64,000 bases of DNA. Origin: Paenibacillus sp. FSL H7-0737 (GTDB lineage: Bacteria > Bacillota > Bacilli > Paenibacillales > Paenibacillaceae). Shown one piece after another: positions 1-7,964 of this stretch. The notes beneath the pieces were generated by a model that ran no database searches, was not told where the DNA came from, and saw only the letters and a program-made list of their open reading frames with translations. Position 1 is the first letter of the stretch. Each line of letters starts with the position of its first letter. Location: positions 6,634,001 to 6,698,000 of the forward strand of contig NZ_CP009279.1 of the NCBI RefSeq assembly GCF_000758545.1. Direction: 5' to 3'. The position numbers and the translations under genes are program-made.

Positions 1-98
1 TAACTTTCATAACATCTCTTGTCAGTGGATTTCGCATACTTTTCAGAATTATGGTAGAAAATACTATTCATATCTGAAGAGAGGTGGAGCTTTGTCAT

Positions 99-1664
99 AT
101 GGATAAGGAAAAAGAAGATATGATTTTAACGGATCGACAGGGACATCCCATTACAGATAATCAAAATATACGAACGGTAGGAAATCGCGGGCCCTCGACG
201 CTCGAAAACTACCACTTTATCGAGAAAATATCTCATTTTGATCGAGAGCGTATTCCGGAACGTGTTGTGCATGCTAGGGGTGCAGGAGCCCACGGGTATT
301 TTGAAGCTTATGGAAAAGTAGGCGATGAACCCGTCTCGAAGTATACGCGTGCTAAGCTTTTTCAAGAAGCAGGCAAAAAAACACCTGTATTCGTAAGGTT
401 TTCAACAGTGGTTCATGGCGTGTACTCTCCGGAGACCTTTCGTGATCCACGTGGCTTCGCCACAAAGTTCTATACAGAGGATGGCAACTGGGACTTGGTC
501 GGCAACAATCTGAAGATTTTCTTTATCCGTGATCCGCTGAAATTTCCCGACATGGTGCATGCTTTCAAGCCAGATCCCGTGACCAATCTGCAAAACCCAG
601 AGCGGATGTTTGATTTCGTATCGAACTCTCCTGAAGCTACTCATATGATTACATTCCTGTTCTCTCCTTGGGGGATTCCAGCCAACTATCGGCAGATGCA
701 GGGGTCTGGAGTTAATACCTATAAATGGGTGAATGAAAACGGCGAAGCTGTCTTAATCAAATACCATTGGGAGCCGCTGAAACATGGCATTAAGAATCTA
801 ACTCAGCAAGCCGCTGAGGATATACAAGCCAAAAACGTCAGCCATGCTACGCAGGATCTATATGAGGCTATTGCGCGCAAGGATTACCCTGAATGGGAGC
901 TTTGTTTGCAAATCCTGAGTGACGATGAGCATCCTGAGCTCGATTTTGATCCACTCGATCCTACTAAGCTTTGGGATCATGAACGTTTTCCATTTTTACC
1001 TGTAGGGAAGATGGTTCTGGATCGAAACCCAGACAATTATTTTGCCGAGGTCGAACAGGTCGCTTTCGGGACTGGAGTTCTGGTAGACGGTCTTGATTTC
1101 TCGGATGACAAGTTGCTGCAAGGCCGGACGTTCTCCTATTCGGATACCCAGCGGCACCGGGTGGGCGCCAACTACATTCAATTACCGATCAACGCTCCAA
1201 AGACAAGGGTAGCAACGAATCAGCGGGATGGGCAAATGACTTATCATGTGGATAAGGCGCCTGAGCAAAACCCACATGTGAATTACGAACCTTCCTCGCT
1301 TGGCGGGTTAAAGGAGGCAGCCCCTTCTGGCAAAGACCATCAACCGATGTATAATGACAGACTAGTTCGCGAGAAAATCAATCGTACAAATGACTTCGGG
1401 CAAGCTGGAGATACCTATCGCAAGTTCGAGGATTGGGAACGGGATGAATTGATTCATAACCTGGTCGATGCACTGAAAATATGTGCGCCTGTAATTCAAA
1501 ATAATATGATCGAACACTTCACAAAAGCTGATCCAGACTACGGTCGTCGAGTGGCTGAAGGTCTTGCTCAAGCCAAAGCCGACCACAAACATCTAGGTAC
1601 TTCAGATAATCGAGAAGGCGCGGAAATTGCGGAGCAATCCGGTAAACAAACCGATGGCTATTAG
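99..1664 (+). CDS. katA: Heme catalase (small-subunit type)
   Basis: Decomposes hydrogen peroxide in the cytoplasm. The protein has 521 residues, the usual length of small-subunit catalases. The distal catalytic His is near residue 58 ([10 protein letters not shown]), the catalytic Asn near 136 (DLVGNN), and the proximal heme Tyr near 347 in the [10 protein letters not shown] motif. An in-frame GTG at 84 would add five residues but lies inside the ribosome binding site GAGAGGTGG. ATG at 99 has correct spacing, so I chose it. By eye the N-terminus and middle look closer to the KatX branch of Bacillus catalases than to vegetative KatA, so the paralogue name is uncertain. It is a single-gene unit closed by a clear terminator. 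No PerR box was recognised in the 98 bases upstream. Confidence 0.93.
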   Translation: MDKEKEDMILTDRQGHPITDNQNIRTVGNRGPSTLENYHFIEKISHFDRERIPERVVHARGAGAHGYFEAYGKVGDEPVSKYTRAKLFQEAGKKTPVFVRFSTVVHGVYSPETFRDPRGFATKFYTEDGNWDLVGNNLKIFFIRDPLKFPDMVHAFKPDPVTNLQNPERMFDFVSNSPEATHMITFLFSPWGIPANYRQMQGSGVNTYKWVNENGEAVLIKYHWEPLKHGIKNLTQQAAEDIQAKNVSHATQDLYEAIARKDYPEWELCLQILSDDEHPELDFDPLDPTKLWDHERFPFLPVGKMVLDRNPDNYFAEVEQVAFGTGVLVDGLDFSDDKLLQGRTFSYSDTQRHRVGANYIQLPINAPKTRVATNQRDGQMTYHVDKAPEQNPHVNYEPSSLGGLKEAAPSGKDHQPMYNDRLVREKINRTNDFGQAGDTYRKFEDWERDELIHNLVDALKICAPVIQNNMIEHFTKADPDYGRRVAEGLAQAKADHKHLGTSDNREGAEIAEQSGKQTDGY

Positions 1665-1677
1665 AAGTTAAATGAAG

Positions 1678-1717
1678 GGTTAAGGGACCTGTTATAAGGG
1701 TTCTTTAACCTTTTTTT
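1678..1717 (+). terminator. Rho-independent terminator after catalase
   Basis: A 12-base-pair stem (1678-1689 with 1699-1710, including G-U pairs) is followed by seven T residues. Confidence 0.8.
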
Positions 1718-1804
1718 GATTTTAAGAGCTTTCACTTTGCCATATTCACGTAACATATGAACACTATGATTATTGTGTAGCTAAGATCATAGGAGGAACA
1801 AACC

Positions 1805-2791
1805 GTGCAAAATACAACCATATTAATTACCGGTGGAACCGGATCTTGGGGACGACAACTCGTGAAACGGTTATTGGAAAGAGACCCAAAAGAAATCAGA
1901 ATATTTTCCCGCAATGAGTCACTTCAAGTAGAACTACAACAGGAATATCATCATAATCCCAAACTAACGTTCATCATCGGTGATATACGTGATAAGCAAG
2001 AACTGATGCAAGCTTGCCATCAGGTAGATTATATCTATCATTTAGCGGCCTTGAAGCATGTCCCGATCTGCGAACAACAACCAGACAGTGCGATGAAGAC
2101 TAACGTACTCGGAACTCAGCATGTGATTCAAGCCGCTATTAAACATGGCGTAAAAAAAGTAGTCTATGTTTCAACCGATAAAGCAGCGCAACCATCGAGC
2201 ACCTACGGAATGACAAAATCACTCGGTGAAAAGCTAATGGTCCATGCCAATCTCAGACAAACCAAAACTCAGTTTGTATGTGTGAGAAGTGGCAATGTAC
2301 TTGGCTCAACGGGTAGCGTGGTGCCTATTTTCAAACAAAGTATTGTGGATGGAGTAGACATTTCCCTTACAGATGCTAGAATGACTCGTTTTTTCTTAAC
2401 CATAGATGATGCAATTACCCTACTCCTTAAAGCAACAGAAGAAAGCAGAGGTGGAGAAGTCTTTGTGACCAAAATGCCTGCTTGCAGCATTAAGGATCTT
2501 GCCCAAGTCTTAATTGACGACTTATCAACTAGCACGATCCAAATCAAGGAAACGGGGATACGTCCCGGTGAAAGCTTAAGTGAGGCCCTAATTTCGGAAT
2601 TCGAGAGCGCCTCATCTATACATCTGGATGATCACTATTATGTGATTCTTCCTCCTTTTCCTATAGAAGGTTTACAGGAAGCTTATGCCTCTTGCCCGCC
2701 TGTGGACTTCCAGAGCTATGATTCCAATCATGTGTTGATGAGCAAACCTGCGATAAAAGAAATGTTACAACAAGGTGGGTTTCTAGCATGA
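1805..2791 (+). CDS. UDP-N-acetylglucosamine 4,6-dehydratase-like protein (PseB/CapD family)
   Basis: An extended short-chain dehydrogenase/reductase, predicted to make a UDP-4-keto-6-deoxy-hexosamine for a cell-surface glycan. The dinucleotide-binding loop GGTGSWG is near residues 10-16, the HLAALKHVP motif follows the third strand, and the active site has STDKAAQPSSTYGMTK, the Tyr-x-x-x-Lys arrangement typical of PseB/CapD/FlaA1 enzymes. The length of 328 residues fits the soluble single-domain branch without the CapD membrane region. The start is GTG, eight bases after a perfect AGGAGG. Its stop overlaps the ATG of the next gene as ATGA, so the two products are probably made together. The exact stereochemistry of the product cannot be read from sequence. 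Confidence 0.85.
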   Translation: MQNTTILITGGTGSWGRQLVKRLLERDPKEIRIFSRNESLQVELQQEYHHNPKLTFIIGDIRDKQELMQACHQVDYIYHLAALKHVPICEQQPDSAMKTNVLGTQHVIQAAIKHGVKKVVYVSTDKAAQPSSTYGMTKSLGEKLMVHANLRQTKTQFVCVRSGNVLGSTGSVVPIFKQSIVDGVDISLTDARMTRFFLTIDDAITLLLKATEESRGGEVFVTKMPACSIKDLAQVLIDDLSTSTIQIKETGIRPGESLSEALISEFESASSIHLDDHYYVILPPFPIEGLQEAYASCPPVDFQSYDSNHVLMSKPAIKEMLQQGGFLA

Positions 2792-3894
2792 GTACCTCGA
2801 TCGTATTTACAGGTGGAGGCTCCGCAGGCCATGTATCAGGGAACCTGGTGTTGATTCCTAACTGTCTAGCTGAGGATTGGGACGTTCATTATATAGGCTC
2901 CGAACACGGGATTGAGCGTAAGCTTTTGTCTGACTACAAGGAGGAGGTAACCTACCATCCCATTTCCACAGGGAAATTGAGACGCTACTTCGATTGGAAG
3001 AATGTAACTGATGTATTCAAAATCATGAAGGGCATCTTTCAATCTTACCGACTCCTACGAACCATCAAACCTGGTGTGATTTTTTCTAAAGGTGGATTTG
3101 TTTCTGTACCCGTCGTGATTGGAGCCAAACTCAACAAAGTGCCCATCATTATTTATGAACCAGACTTAAATCTTGGACTAGCTAATAAAATCTCACTTCC
3201 GTTTGCCACTCATCTGTGTACAAATTTTCTGGATACTGTAACCAAATCTGCTTCTCTCAAGGCCGTTCATGTGGGACCGCTCTTGAAGGAGCAATTCAAA
3301 TTAGCTGATAAACAACGCGGTTTTGCCTTTTGCGGATTTACCTCTGTTAAGCCTGTTCTTCTCATTATGGGAGGAAGCCAAGGGGCACATAGCATTAACC
3401 AAATGGTGAACAATGTACTCGCTGAGTTGATAGACAAATTTCAAGTGGTTCATATTTGCGGGGAGGGAAAGGTTAATTATCACCTCTCAATGTCAGGCTA
3501 CAAATCGTATGAATTCATTACAAGCTGTGAGCTGCCGCATTTATTAGCTATGGCGGATGTTGTCGTATCTCGTGCAGGCTCAAACTCTATGATGGAGCTT
3601 CTTACTATGCAAAAGCCAATGTTATTAATTCCTCACACGAATGGTGGGAGCCGCTCTGGTCAACTTGCCCAAGCGGAGTATTTTCAACAAACTGGACTCG
3701 CTGAAATGTTACTTGAAGAAGAGATGACCACTCAAAGCTTTGTTCATTCGATAATGAAGGTATACAAGAACCGCTCTACTTACAAAGATAAAATGAAACC
3801 TTATGAGAATGGCAGAGGAGCCTTTAAGGTAATGAACTTAATCAAACAAGTAAGCGGCGAGGATTTAACAATGATCAAGGCAGGTACGGTTTAG
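2788..3894 (+). CDS. MurG-like N-acetylglucosaminyltransferase paralogue
   Basis: A GT28 family glycosyltransferase of the MurG type. The N-terminal glycine loop GGGSAGHVSGN, the FSKGGFVSVPVV motif, the acceptor-side motif ending GLANKI, the C-terminal GGSQGAHSIN loop and SRAGSNSMMELL are all visible over 368 residues. Several conserved spots have drifted: the loop usually reads GGGTAGHVTPN, and the Asp-Gln of the sugar-binding motif appears as Gly-Gln (SRSGQLAQAE). It lies outside any cell-wall division cluster and is translationally coupled to a nucleotide-sugar dehydratase. It may therefore be a second MurG or a transferase that puts a modified amino sugar on a lipid carrier. The second option is inference from context. 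Confidence 0.8.
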   Translation: MSTSIVFTGGGSAGHVSGNLVLIPNCLAEDWDVHYIGSEHGIERKLLSDYKEEVTYHPISTGKLRRYFDWKNVTDVFKIMKGIFQSYRLLRTIKPGVIFSKGGFVSVPVVIGAKLNKVPIIIYEPDLNLGLANKISLPFATHLCTNFLDTVTKSASLKAVHVGPLLKEQFKLADKQRGFAFCGFTSVKPVLLIMGGSQGAHSINQMVNNVLAELIDKFQVVHICGEGKVNYHLSMSGYKSYEFITSCELPHLLAMADVVVSRAGSNSMMELLTMQKPMLLIPHTNGGSRSGQLAQAEYFQQTGLAEMLLEEEMTTQSFVHSIMKVYKNRSTYKDKMKPYENGRGAFKVMNLIKQVSGEDLTMIKAGTV

Positions 3895-3981
3895 ATGGGA
3901 ATGAAGCTAGTGAATTGGTTACTCCTCTGCTTTATCGCTGTCGTCTGTATTTTGGTTTACTTTGGACAAAGGATCCTATAA
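3895..3981 (+). CDS. Possible 28-residue single-span membrane protein
   Basis: An ATG directly abuts the TAG stop of the MurG-like gene and opens 28 codons. They encode a short polar start, one hydrophobic stretch of about 19 residues (roughly 6-24) and a short tail containing Gln-Arg. This is the shape of a minimal single-pass membrane protein. A second ATG lies at 3901. The ribosome binding site is weak, so translation would rely on coupling to the upstream gene. No family is recognised. It could equally be a chance open frame. Confidence 0.35.
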   Translation: MGMKLVNWLLLCFIAVVCILVYFGQRIL

Positions 3982-4020
3982 TAAACATCTCTAAATTGTA
4001 CCGAACATTTTTGGAATGGG

Positions 4021-4026
4021 TATAAT
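4021..4026 (+). promoter_or_regulatory. Candidate -10 box of the DinB-like gene
   Basis: A perfect TATAAT lies 33 bases before the start codon. The possible -35 (TTGTAC at 3996) is 19 bases away, so only the -10 is convincing. Confidence 0.35.
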
Positions 4027-4058
4027 TAAAGCATCTATAATCTTAGGGGGAGAAACTC

Positions 4059-4571
4059 ATGGAGAAACATCCGACGTTAGAAATGTATGACTACAATGTA
4101 TGGGCTAATCAAACGATCATCCATCGCTTAAAGGAGTTGCCTAAAGACATTTATCATAAGGATATCCAGAGCGGTTTTTCTTCGGTAGCGAAGGTTGTGA
4201 CGCATATTTATGTCGTGGAGAACATTTGGTTTGACTTGATTGTAGGGCGAACTAGGAATGAAGCTAAAGCATCAGCTGCCCAATTAGAGCCCTTGTTAGC
4301 AATAAAAGATATTGAAGAAATGGATGCCCTCTATCGTGAGCTAACCAGCAAAAACAAAATGGTGTTGGCTAGTCAAATAGATAAGGACCCCACCGTTGTG
4401 TTAGATCATCCAACGATGGGATCACTTGAGACATCCATTTCCGGTGCTATCTTCCACGTAGTAAACCATGGCAGCTATCACCGTGGGAATATCGGGACTA
4501 TGCTGCGACAAATGGACCATACCTCAGTGCTGCAGGATTATGTTGCCTATCTTTATAACGAGTCCAAATAA
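4059..4571 (+). CDS. DinB family protein
   Basis: A 170-residue four-helix-bundle protein of the DinB/YfiT type. These are metal-binding proteins, often of unknown substrate, and some act as thiol-dependent transferases. The family's three histidines are seen: one in VVTHIYVVE and two in FHVVNHGSYHRGNI. The motif YNVWANQ near the N-terminus is also typical. It has a GGGGGAG ribosome binding site and appears to be transcribed alone. Family membership is clear; the reaction is unknown. Confidence 0.88.
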   Translation: MEKHPTLEMYDYNVWANQTIIHRLKELPKDIYHKDIQSGFSSVAKVVTHIYVVENIWFDLIVGRTRNEAKASAAQLEPLLAIKDIEEMDALYRELTSKNKMVLASQIDKDPTVVLDHPTMGSLETSISGAIFHVVNHGSYHRGNIGTMLRQMDHTSVLQDYVAYLYNESK

Positions 4572-4595
4572 TCATCGATCCGTTATCTTTGAGAA

Positions 4596-5183
4596 TTAAT
4601 TAGCCACAGCTTTGAAATATTGATAGACCTGATTTAGCTTTTTGTCATGTTTACCTTTTGGACTCTCCATATTCCCAAACTCGAAAAACTTCACTTTTTT
4701 CATACCGCAATATTGAAATAATGCTTTTCTCATCAGTACCTTATGGGAATTGTTTAACCAATATAAAGGATAAAGGGTTGGCCCCTTCATGCTGGAAATA
4801 CAAACCACGGACTTCCCTTTCAGCAGCCCTTCGGGGATAAGGCCGCCCTTTTCTCTATAAGCAAAATTAGAGGCAAACATTTGATCAATATACCCGAGCA
4901 GCATGGCTGGAGGCCGGCCCCACCAGATCGGATACACAAACACAATTTTGTCTGCCTGACGAATCTGCTCACGATACTTCTCAAACTTGGGATCGATATG
5001 CATGTCTCTTCTACGTTTATTTTCGTTAAAGACCAGCACCGGATCAAATTGCTCTTCATATAGATCAAGCACCTCGATGTTCGTGATCTTTCGATTTTCA
5101 TTACTTCCTTGAATGACTTTATTGAGAAAAGCATAACTTAAACTTTTATGATTCGGATGAGTATAGATGACTAAAACATTCAT
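4596..5183 (-). CDS. NAD(P)H-dependent flavodoxin-fold oxidoreductase
   Basis: A 195-residue flavodoxin_2 family protein like the quinone reductases and YwrO/MdaB-type enzymes, which use FMN or FAD and NAD(P)H to reduce quinones or xenobiotics. It begins MNVLVIYTHPN, the flavin phosphate loop, and carries the YPIWWGRPPAMLLGYIDQMF motif near residues 84-103. The ribosome binding site AGAGGTGG is well placed. It is divergent from a MarR regulator, and the shared 121-base gap contains paired palindromes. This suggests an inducible detoxification pair. Confidence 0.87.
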   Translation of the reverse strand: MNVLVIYTHPNHKSLSYAFLNKVIQGSNENRKITNIEVLDLYEEQFDPVLVFNENKRRRDMHIDPKFEKYREQIRQADKIVFVYPIWWGRPPAMLLGYIDQMFASNFAYREKGGLIPEGLLKGKSVVCISSMKGPTLYPLYWLNNSHKVLMRKALFQYCGMKKVKFFEFGNMESPKGKHDKKLNQVYQYFKAVAN

Positions 5184-5199
5184 TGGTCCACCTCTTTAA

Positions 5200-5254
5200 T
5201 TATCATTTGATAACAAAATCGTATCACAATCTTTATTTAGTTGTCAAATGATAA
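5200..5254. promoter_or_regulatory. Paired palindromic operators for the MarR regulator
   Basis: Two copies of one site occur in opposite orientation. TTATCATTTGATAA at 5200-5213 is a perfect palindrome. TTGTCAAATGATAA at 5241-5254 is its inverted, one-mismatch partner. Centres are 41 bases apart, about four helical turns. They lie between the divergent reductase and MarR genes, as expected for an autoregulated MarR system. Confidence 0.7.
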
Positions 5255-5304
5255 TTGTATTATGATAATTATTTTGTTAAAGTTTACACTAAGAGGTGAT
5301 CGTT

Positions 5305-5742
5305 ATGGACAAAGAAGCGTTTTTTCATAAATTAGTGACCTTTACGACGGCAGTCCATGAAGTAACATTCGATTTAACCAAAGATGTTAGACCGGAAGGT
5401 ATTACGCCCGTTCAATATAGTATTCTGGAGTATATTGCGGTCAGCCAGCCTGTTACCCTCAGTCAAATTAGTGATTGTAAGAATATCTCTATGCCGAACA
5501 CGAGCCGTGAGCTCAAGAAATTAACAGAAAAGAATCTTTGTGAAAAGCTGGATGTCGCAGAAGATCGGCGTAAGCAAATGATTCGGTTGTCTGACGCTGG
5601 ACAAGCGATGATGAACAAAGCTTTTGAACAGATCGGCGAACGTTTCCTGGACCGGATCAAGGATTCTTCTACTGAAGAACTGGAAGAAATCAACCGAGCA
5701 CTCGATGTGCTTCAGTCCAAGGTGTTTAATAGCGACAATTGA
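5305..5742 (+). CDS. MarR family transcriptional regulator
   Basis: A 145-residue winged-helix regulator. The recognition segment (SQISDCKNISMPNTSREL) is followed by the wing motif AEDRRKQMIRLSDAG, the typical MarR D-x-R-K pattern. An in-frame GTG at 5296 exists but sits within the AAGAGGTG ribosome binding site; ATG at 5305 is correctly spaced. It is divergent from the flavodoxin-fold reductase and probably represses both genes through the palindromes between them. One cysteine (SDCKN) lies just before the recognition helix, so thiol sensing is possible but unproven. Confidence 0.88.
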   Translation: MDKEAFFHKLVTFTTAVHEVTFDLTKDVRPEGITPVQYSILEYIAVSQPVTLSQISDCKNISMPNTSRELKKLTEKNLCEKLDVAEDRRKQMIRLSDAGQAMMNKAFEQIGERFLDRIKDSSTEELEEINRALDVLQSKVFNSDN

Positions 5743-5749
5743 GCAGATT

Positions 5750-5801
5750 AAAAAACAGAGCAGCTGCCTCCATTATAGGAGAACCGCTGCTCTGTTTTTT
5801 T
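5750..5801. terminator. Bidirectional terminator between MarR and TPR-SUKH genes
   Basis: ACAGAGCAGC and GCTGCTCTGT form a ten-base-pair stem flanked by A residues on the left and seven T residues on the right. It can serve both convergent genes. Confidence 0.8.
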
Positions 5802-5857
5802 CGATCGTTTATTTGGCTGATTTATCAGCCCCACATTCAGCTAAATCGCCGAATCCA

Positions 5858-6742
5858 CTATTTCACCAGTCCACCGATAAAGGACTCAAAATTGTCAGCC
5901 AAGCGTGTGATCTTGTATTTGTTATCTCGATCTACATGGATAACCTCGGGTTCGCCATCATTTCCAAACTCGCGGTAATCCAGCATGATTACTTCATTCT
6001 CAGAAGGACAATCACAAATCACCACACCAACCTCAGGATAACGTCCATTTTCAATCACAGTCCGGCTGCCTGAAGCTCCACACAGCGACTTATTCTTATC
6101 TCGTCCAATTCCAAGGATCCCTGAAATCGTAATAAATTCTTCTGTTCCCGGAATTGGGTACCGAGTGTTATGAGGAATTCCCCCATTATGTAGCTTCATC
6201 ATTTCAACGTAGTATTTTGGCAGCTTAAAAACCAGCTCTTCTTCTACTGAAGCAATCAATGCATCTGTAGGCGATTCAGAGATATATTCTGAGAACGCAT
6301 ACTCGCTGTCATCCCAAAAGTTGGTGGTGTCGATCGCTACTACAGGCTTCTTAGCAGGTTTATTCACAGGCTTTTTCGTAGCTTTCTTAGCCAATTTTCG
6401 TTTGATCCATCCCAAAAACTCCAAGGTGTCCTCATCATCAGGCTCTAGCTCGTCTGCAATTGTAAATGCTTTTAAAGCTTCGTCGTACCGCTTCAGATAA
6501 TAATAGGAAACTCCGATACGGTAATGCCAAAGCGGGTCACCTTCACCCTCTTCTTCAATGCTCAAATACTGCTCTAAAGCTTCTTCATATTGCCCGAGAT
6601 TATTAAGCGCTCTGCCCAAATGACTAGTTAGAACATAATCTCTTTCCTCTTCAGGAATTTCCGTTATTGCATCCACGATTTCTTGAAATTCATCCTCTTC
6701 ATGCCAAGTATCCAATTTTCCCAATAGCTCATCACTCATCAT
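5858..6742 (-). CDS. TPR and SMI1/KNR4 (SUKH) domain protein
   Basis: A 294-residue protein in two parts. Residues 1-115 are acidic with tetratricopeptide-like helices (LGRALNNLGQYEEALEQY and IGVSYYYLKRYDEALKAF). A Lys/Pro-rich linker follows (about 117-136), then a SUKH domain with the marks LPKYYVEMMKLHNGG and GILGIGRD. SUKH proteins include immunity proteins against polymorphic toxins, but many are stand-alone with unknown roles. No toxin or secretion gene lies nearby, so an immunity role is not supported. Two adjacent ATG codons follow an AGGAGG; either could start. Confidence 0.78.
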   Translation of the reverse strand: MMSDELLGKLDTWHEEDEFQEIVDAITEIPEEERDYVLTSHLGRALNNLGQYEEALEQYLSIEEEGEGDPLWHYRIGVSYYYLKRYDEALKAFTIADELEPDDEDTLEFLGWIKRKLAKKATKKPVNKPAKKPVVAIDTTNFWDDSEYAFSEYISESPTDALIASVEEELVFKLPKYYVEMMKLHNGGIPHNTRYPIPGTEEFITISGILGIGRDKNKSLCGASGSRTVIENGRYPEVGVVICDCPSENEVIMLDYREFGNDGEPEVIHVDRDNKYKITRLADNFESFIGGLVK

Positions 6743-6838
6743 TAATACCTCCTAGTAACGATCACTCAAAATACCTATTAGAAATTATACCATTTATAGC
6801 CTATGCCCAGCCAATCACGCATCAAAGGCGAAATTTAG

Positions 6839-6876
6839 TTAAAAAAACAGACCACATAGCTCTTCTGCGGTCTGTT
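6839..6876 (-). terminator. Terminator of the HprK-like gene
   Basis: On the minus strand AACAGACC pairs with GGTCTGTT, and seven T residues follow. Confidence 0.75.
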
Positions 6877-6903
6877 ACGTATACACAAATTCATGAGCAC
6901 CCC

Positions 6904-7815
6904 TCACTGCTTGTTTTCAATCCTCTGCATAAACTCTTCAACGGCGCTATAGCCAAGCTGCTTCAGATACCAGTTGTTGGCGGCAGCTTCAATTAGGCCG
7001 GCTACGTCACGGCCGGGCTGAAGCTGGATTTCAATATGCGGAATTTGGACACCGAGATAGTCTGTGAACTTCGGCTCCAGTTCGAGCTCATTATTCAAGG
7101 AATTTTCTCGCCAAGGAGACAACTCGATGTCGAGTACAATTCGCGTCTCATCCTGAAAAGCTCTACGCCCGTACTGGCGTACAACATTGATCAGACCAAT
7201 ACTGCGCAGCGCTAGGAATTCGCGGGTCGTCTCGTTATGTGTGCCGAGAAGCGTCGCCGGTCCCAGCTTCTTCAGCACCACGATATCATCCGCCACAAAT
7301 CGATGACCTCTTCTAATAAGCGTATGCGCGGTTTCGCTTTTTCCAATCCCTGACTTGCCCCTGAGTAGGACACCTATACCAGACACGTTTACACATACTC
7401 CATGAATTGAAAGCTCTGGCGCCAGCGCCTTCACCAGATAGGTATCAATCTTTGCGATGATCTCTGTCGTCGTCTCCTGCGTCCGAAGCAACGGGATGCC
7501 CTCTTCTTCGCAGAATAGAGTTAAATAAGGAATCTCCTGCTGACCTGTCGTCACAATAAAGCATGGTGGATGATACTTGACGATATTACCAATATGTAAC
7601 TTGCGCTCTTCAACGCTTAGGGTTAACAGATAATTGATTTCCTTGCAGCCCAATACTTGTACCCGCTTCGTTGGGAAAAAATCAAAGTAACCCACGAACT
7701 CCAGACCAGGTCTATGCGCCTTTGAACGAGTGATTTCACGATCCATGCAGCTAGCACCTGCAAGCACTTCCAGCTTAAACGTCTCTGTAAGGCTTTGAAC
7801 GGTAGTCGATTTCAA
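6904..7815 (-). CDS. HPr kinase/phosphorylase paralogue
   Basis: A 303-residue HprK-family protein. Canonical HprK phosphorylates Ser46 of HPr or Crh to trigger carbon catabolite repression. Present are the His near residue 138 (IHGVCVNVSG), the Walker loop GKSGIGKSE at about 153-161, the acidic pair in HRFVADD, and the C-terminal PGRDVAGLIEAAANN segment. The family signature normally reads (L/I)EIRG(I/L)GI; here it is LALRSIGLINV, which loses the conserved Glu and Gly, and FGAGAV becomes YGRRAF. The start is TTG at 7815 with a perfect AGGAGG; a longer frame to 7854 lacks a binding site. It is not next to lgt, the usual hprK partner, so I call it a paralogue and give no symbol. Confidence 0.82.
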   Translation of the reverse strand: MKSTTVQSLTETFKLEVLAGASCMDREITRSKAHRPGLEFVGYFDFFPTKRVQVLGCKEINYLLTLSVEERKLHIGNIVKYHPPCFIVTTGQQEIPYLTLFCEEEGIPLLRTQETTTEIIAKIDTYLVKALAPELSIHGVCVNVSGIGVLLRGKSGIGKSETAHTLIRRGHRFVADDIVVLKKLGPATLLGTHNETTREFLALRSIGLINVVRQYGRRAFQDETRIVLDIELSPWRENSLNNELELEPKFTDYLGVQIPHIEIQLQPGRDVAGLIEAAANNWYLKQLGYSAVEEFMQRIENKQ

Positions 7816-7899
7816 TGCTGTTCCCTCCTGTGGCTGCGTATCTCGAATACGCAATACGGTTAACGGGATATATTCAACGACAAATGGGATGATTCCTGC

Positions 7900-7944
7900 A
7901 AAATAAACAAAAGGCGTTCAATCACCGTTAAATGATTGAGCGCC
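7900..7944 (-). terminator. Terminator of the ABC importer operon
   Basis: On the minus strand GGCGCTCAATCA pairs with TGATTGAACGCC, followed by a T-rich tail. Confidence 0.75.
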
Positions 7945-7964
7945 TCTCGATTAGAACGTTCTAT

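Noticed and set aside
84-98. GTG start for the catalase
   Set aside because: The GTG lies within the GAGAGGTGG ribosome binding site; ATG at 99 is correctly spaced.
5624-6073. 149-codon plus-strand frame spanning the MarR end and the SUKH gene
   Set aside because: It crosses the terminator and is antisense to the SUKH domain; no binding site.
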